Positions 62,703 through 64,000 of a stretch of 64,000 nt of DNA are shown here, one piece after another. Within the stretch, counting starts at the first letter, position 1. Every line of letters starts with the position of its first letter. A program made the translations under genes and the position numbers. The notes beneath the pieces are model-generated. The model was not told the origin of the DNA. It was given only the letters and a program-made list of their open reading frames with translations, and did no database searches. This DNA comes from Oceanihabitans iliipiscarium (lineage in GTDB: Bacteria; Bacteroidota; Bacteroidia; Flavobacteriales; Flavobacteriaceae): NCBI RefSeq assembly GCF_042686125.1, contig NZ_JBHUOV010000002.1, positions 248,001-312,000 on the forward strand, given 5' to 3'.

Positions 62703-64000
62703 TTATTGATTAATTACTCTAAATTGAGTTCTTCTGTTTGCTAAATGTTCTCTTTCAGTACAAGATACACCATCAGAACATCTGTTAACTAATCTAGACT
62801 CACCATATCCATTAGATACAATTCTTGAAGAATTAATCCCTTTAGATATTAAGTAATTTGTTACAGCTTGAGCTCTTCTTTCAGATAATAAACGGTTACT
62901 TTCTTTTGACCCTCTAGAATCTGTATGAGACGCAATTTCTACAGAAACACCATCAGATAAAGCTGGTAATAGTTTTGCGTCAATTTCAGCCTTAGCAGCA
63001 CCTGTTAAGGTTGCAGAACCTAAGTTCCAGTTAATGTTAAGGTCATTGTACTCTAATAAAGTACATTCAACTTCTTTCCACGTTGTTAATCCTCCTTTAG
63101 TTTGTAAAACTTCTTTAGTTACTGTTTTATTTATTGCAGGAACAACTGTTTCAACAACTTTAGAGTCTTCAGTTAAAACAGTTTTCTTAATAGTTGCTGT
63201 TTTTTGAGGAATATCAATAGCTCTAGTTGTAGGAGGTGTTACCATTACGACACGTTTCATTGTTTTTGTTACTGCAGGAATATCAACAACTCTAGTCGTT
63301 TCAGGAATAATAATTGTTTTAGTAACTGTTTTCGTTTCAGCAGGAATATCGATCACTCTTGTTGTTGGAGGTGTTACCATAACAACACGTTTCATCGTTT
63401 TTCTAACTTCAGGAATTTCGATAACTCTTGTTGTTGGAGGAGTAACCATAACTGTTTTTTTAACATTTTTAGTTACAGCTGGAATATCTATTACTCTTGT
63501 AGTTGCAGGAGTTGTTACAACTTTTACAGTATAAGTTGACATACCACAATCTTCTCCACCATTAGCATTAGGATCACAATCAGGAGTTCTAATAAAAGTA
63601 GCATCAGAAGTTAAGTCTGTAGTGTTAATTGTAATGTTTTGAGCAGGGACACTCTTATAACACCAGTATCTACAATCGTTAGGATCACTAGACTGACATT
63701 CAGCAGCTGGTGTATCACTCATCTGCCATTTAGCAGTAGCAGGTTTTGTTTCAATAACTTGATAATTAGGAGAAAAAGATGCAGGCACAACTTTTAATGA
63801 TGTTCCATATTCTCTCTTTTTATAAGTTCTTGTTTCTGTACCATAAACTGCAGGAATAACTTCTAAACGTTGAGAAGCTTCTTGAGTCACTACAGTAAAA
63901 TCTTGTGTTTCATATACAGCAGGAACCAATTCTAGTCTTTGGCTCGCTGGCTGAGTAATTACTTCAAAAGATTGAGTCTCATAAACAGCTGGCACTAATT
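62703..64000 (-). CDS. repeat-rich OmpA-family outer-membrane protein, N-terminus outside window
   Basis: The frame is open to the window edge, so the start is missing. The C-terminal 120 residues are an OmpA peptidoglycan-binding domain (INWNLGSATL, VEIASHTDSRGSKESNRLLS, ERRAQAVTNYL). Before it, about 310 residues are made of two repeat families: about 23-residue units based on PAVYETQ.F.V.TQ.ASQRLE, at least two or three copies, and roughly seven units based on TTRVIDIPAVTK ... KR.VMVTPP. A Cys-containing link separates them. The repeats probably form an extended periplasmic stalk that ties the cell wall to the outer membrane. Confidence 0.88.
   Translation of the reverse strand, partial: LVPAVYETQSFEVITQPASQRLELVPAVYETQDFTVVTQEASQRLEVIPAVYGTETRTYKKREYGTSLKVVPASFSPNYQVIETKPATAKWQMSDTPAAECQSSDPNDCRYWCYKSVPAQNITINTTDLTSDATFIRTPDCDPNANGGEDCGMSTYTVKVVTTPATTRVIDIPAVTKNVKKTVMVTPPTTRVIEIPEVRKTMKRVVMVTPPTTRVIDIPAETKTVTKTIIIPETTRVVDIPAVTKTMKRVVMVTPPTTRAIDIPQKTATIKKTVLTEDSKVVETVVPAINKTVTKEVLQTKGGLTTWKEVECTLLEYNDLNINWNLGSATLTGAAKAEIDAKLLPALSDGVSVEIASHTDSRGSKESNRLLSERRAQAVTNYLISKGINSSRIVSNGYGESRLVNRCSDGVSCTEREHLANRRTQFRVINQ
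62995..63525 (-). repeat. coding tandem repeats, TTRVIDIP type
   Basis: Inside the OmpA gene, roughly six or seven units of 21-25 codons repeat the pattern TTRVIDIPAVTK followed by KR/KT-VVMVTPP. The matching DNA repeats are imperfect, which marks old internal duplication rather than a recent array. Confidence 0.75.

Noticed and set aside
63204..63539. 111-codon plus-strand frame rich in Asn, Cys and Ser; the repeats also look CRISPR-like
   Set aside because: It is the shadow of the coding repeats in the OmpA gene; repeat units are imperfect, have no spacers and keep the reading frame.

Overview
The window is a low-GC chromosome segment from a marine-type member of the Flavobacteriaceae (Bacteroidota). 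Evidence for this is the set of family-specific genes (DUF4249 lipoprotein beside an STN-type TonB receptor, DUF3667, BatA-type N-terminal protein, TIGR02757 remnant, HYC_CC_PP protein, TamB, an AI-2E/THUMP-like block), the repeated TAnnTTTG -7 promoter motif of Bacteroidota, and the lack of obvious Shine-Dalgarno sequences. No rRNA, tRNA or CRISPR array was seen.

Region 1 (1 to about 11,146) is the right-hand part of an integrated mobile element whose left end lies outside the window. It carries a minus-strand metal-efflux operon (HYC_CC_PP protein, CusA/CzcA-type RND pump, TolC-type channel, membrane hydrolase, AraC regulator with an HMA-like N-terminus, HMA-MauE membrane protein, small membrane protein), a winged-helix replication-type protein, a 540-base non-coding control region rich in palindromes and C-tracts, and a large serine recombinase. 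Directly after the recombinase lies the C-terminal third of a TIGR02757/DUF2400 gene without its front, so the element has inserted into that gene.

Region 2 (11.4-25.4 kb) holds a REP-like intergenic patch, an M61 peptidase lipoprotein, a glycosyltransferase, a BatA-type/pseudo-dihydroorotase/DUF4870-like/esterase operon, and an outer-membrane operon (secreted protein, STN TonB receptor, DUF4249 lipoprotein, plug-like surface protein).

Region 3 (25.4-37.9 kb) is mainly housekeeping and signalling: PhnP-like MBL hydrolase, a 483-residue conserved protein of unknown role, Bcp peroxiredoxin and an Fe-S-free endonuclease III from overlapping divergent promoters, an ECF sigma factor followed by a 48-residue small ORF, UvrA, DUF3667, a secreted repeat protein with a sigma-54-like promoter, and a minus-strand cluster of YitT, HD-domain protein and adenylyl cyclase.

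Region 4 (38-50.6 kb) holds GMP reductase, a DEAD-box helicase operon, a RetSat-like oxidoreductase, a carbohydrate cluster (pfkA, gap, GlcNAc-kinase-like, mgsA), and a very large TamB gene with no ATG start.

Region 5 (50.7-64 kb) holds tsaD, a parvulin, a small secreted HIPPGNP protein, RNA methyltransferases (rsmE, a SpoU enzyme, a THUMP-like methyltransferase), an AI-2E transporter, an adjacent pair fitting sulfonolipid (capnine) synthesis (cysteate-synthase-like and alpha-oxoamine synthase), an S9 peptidase, a YbaB protein, and a repeat-rich OmpA protein cut by the window edge.
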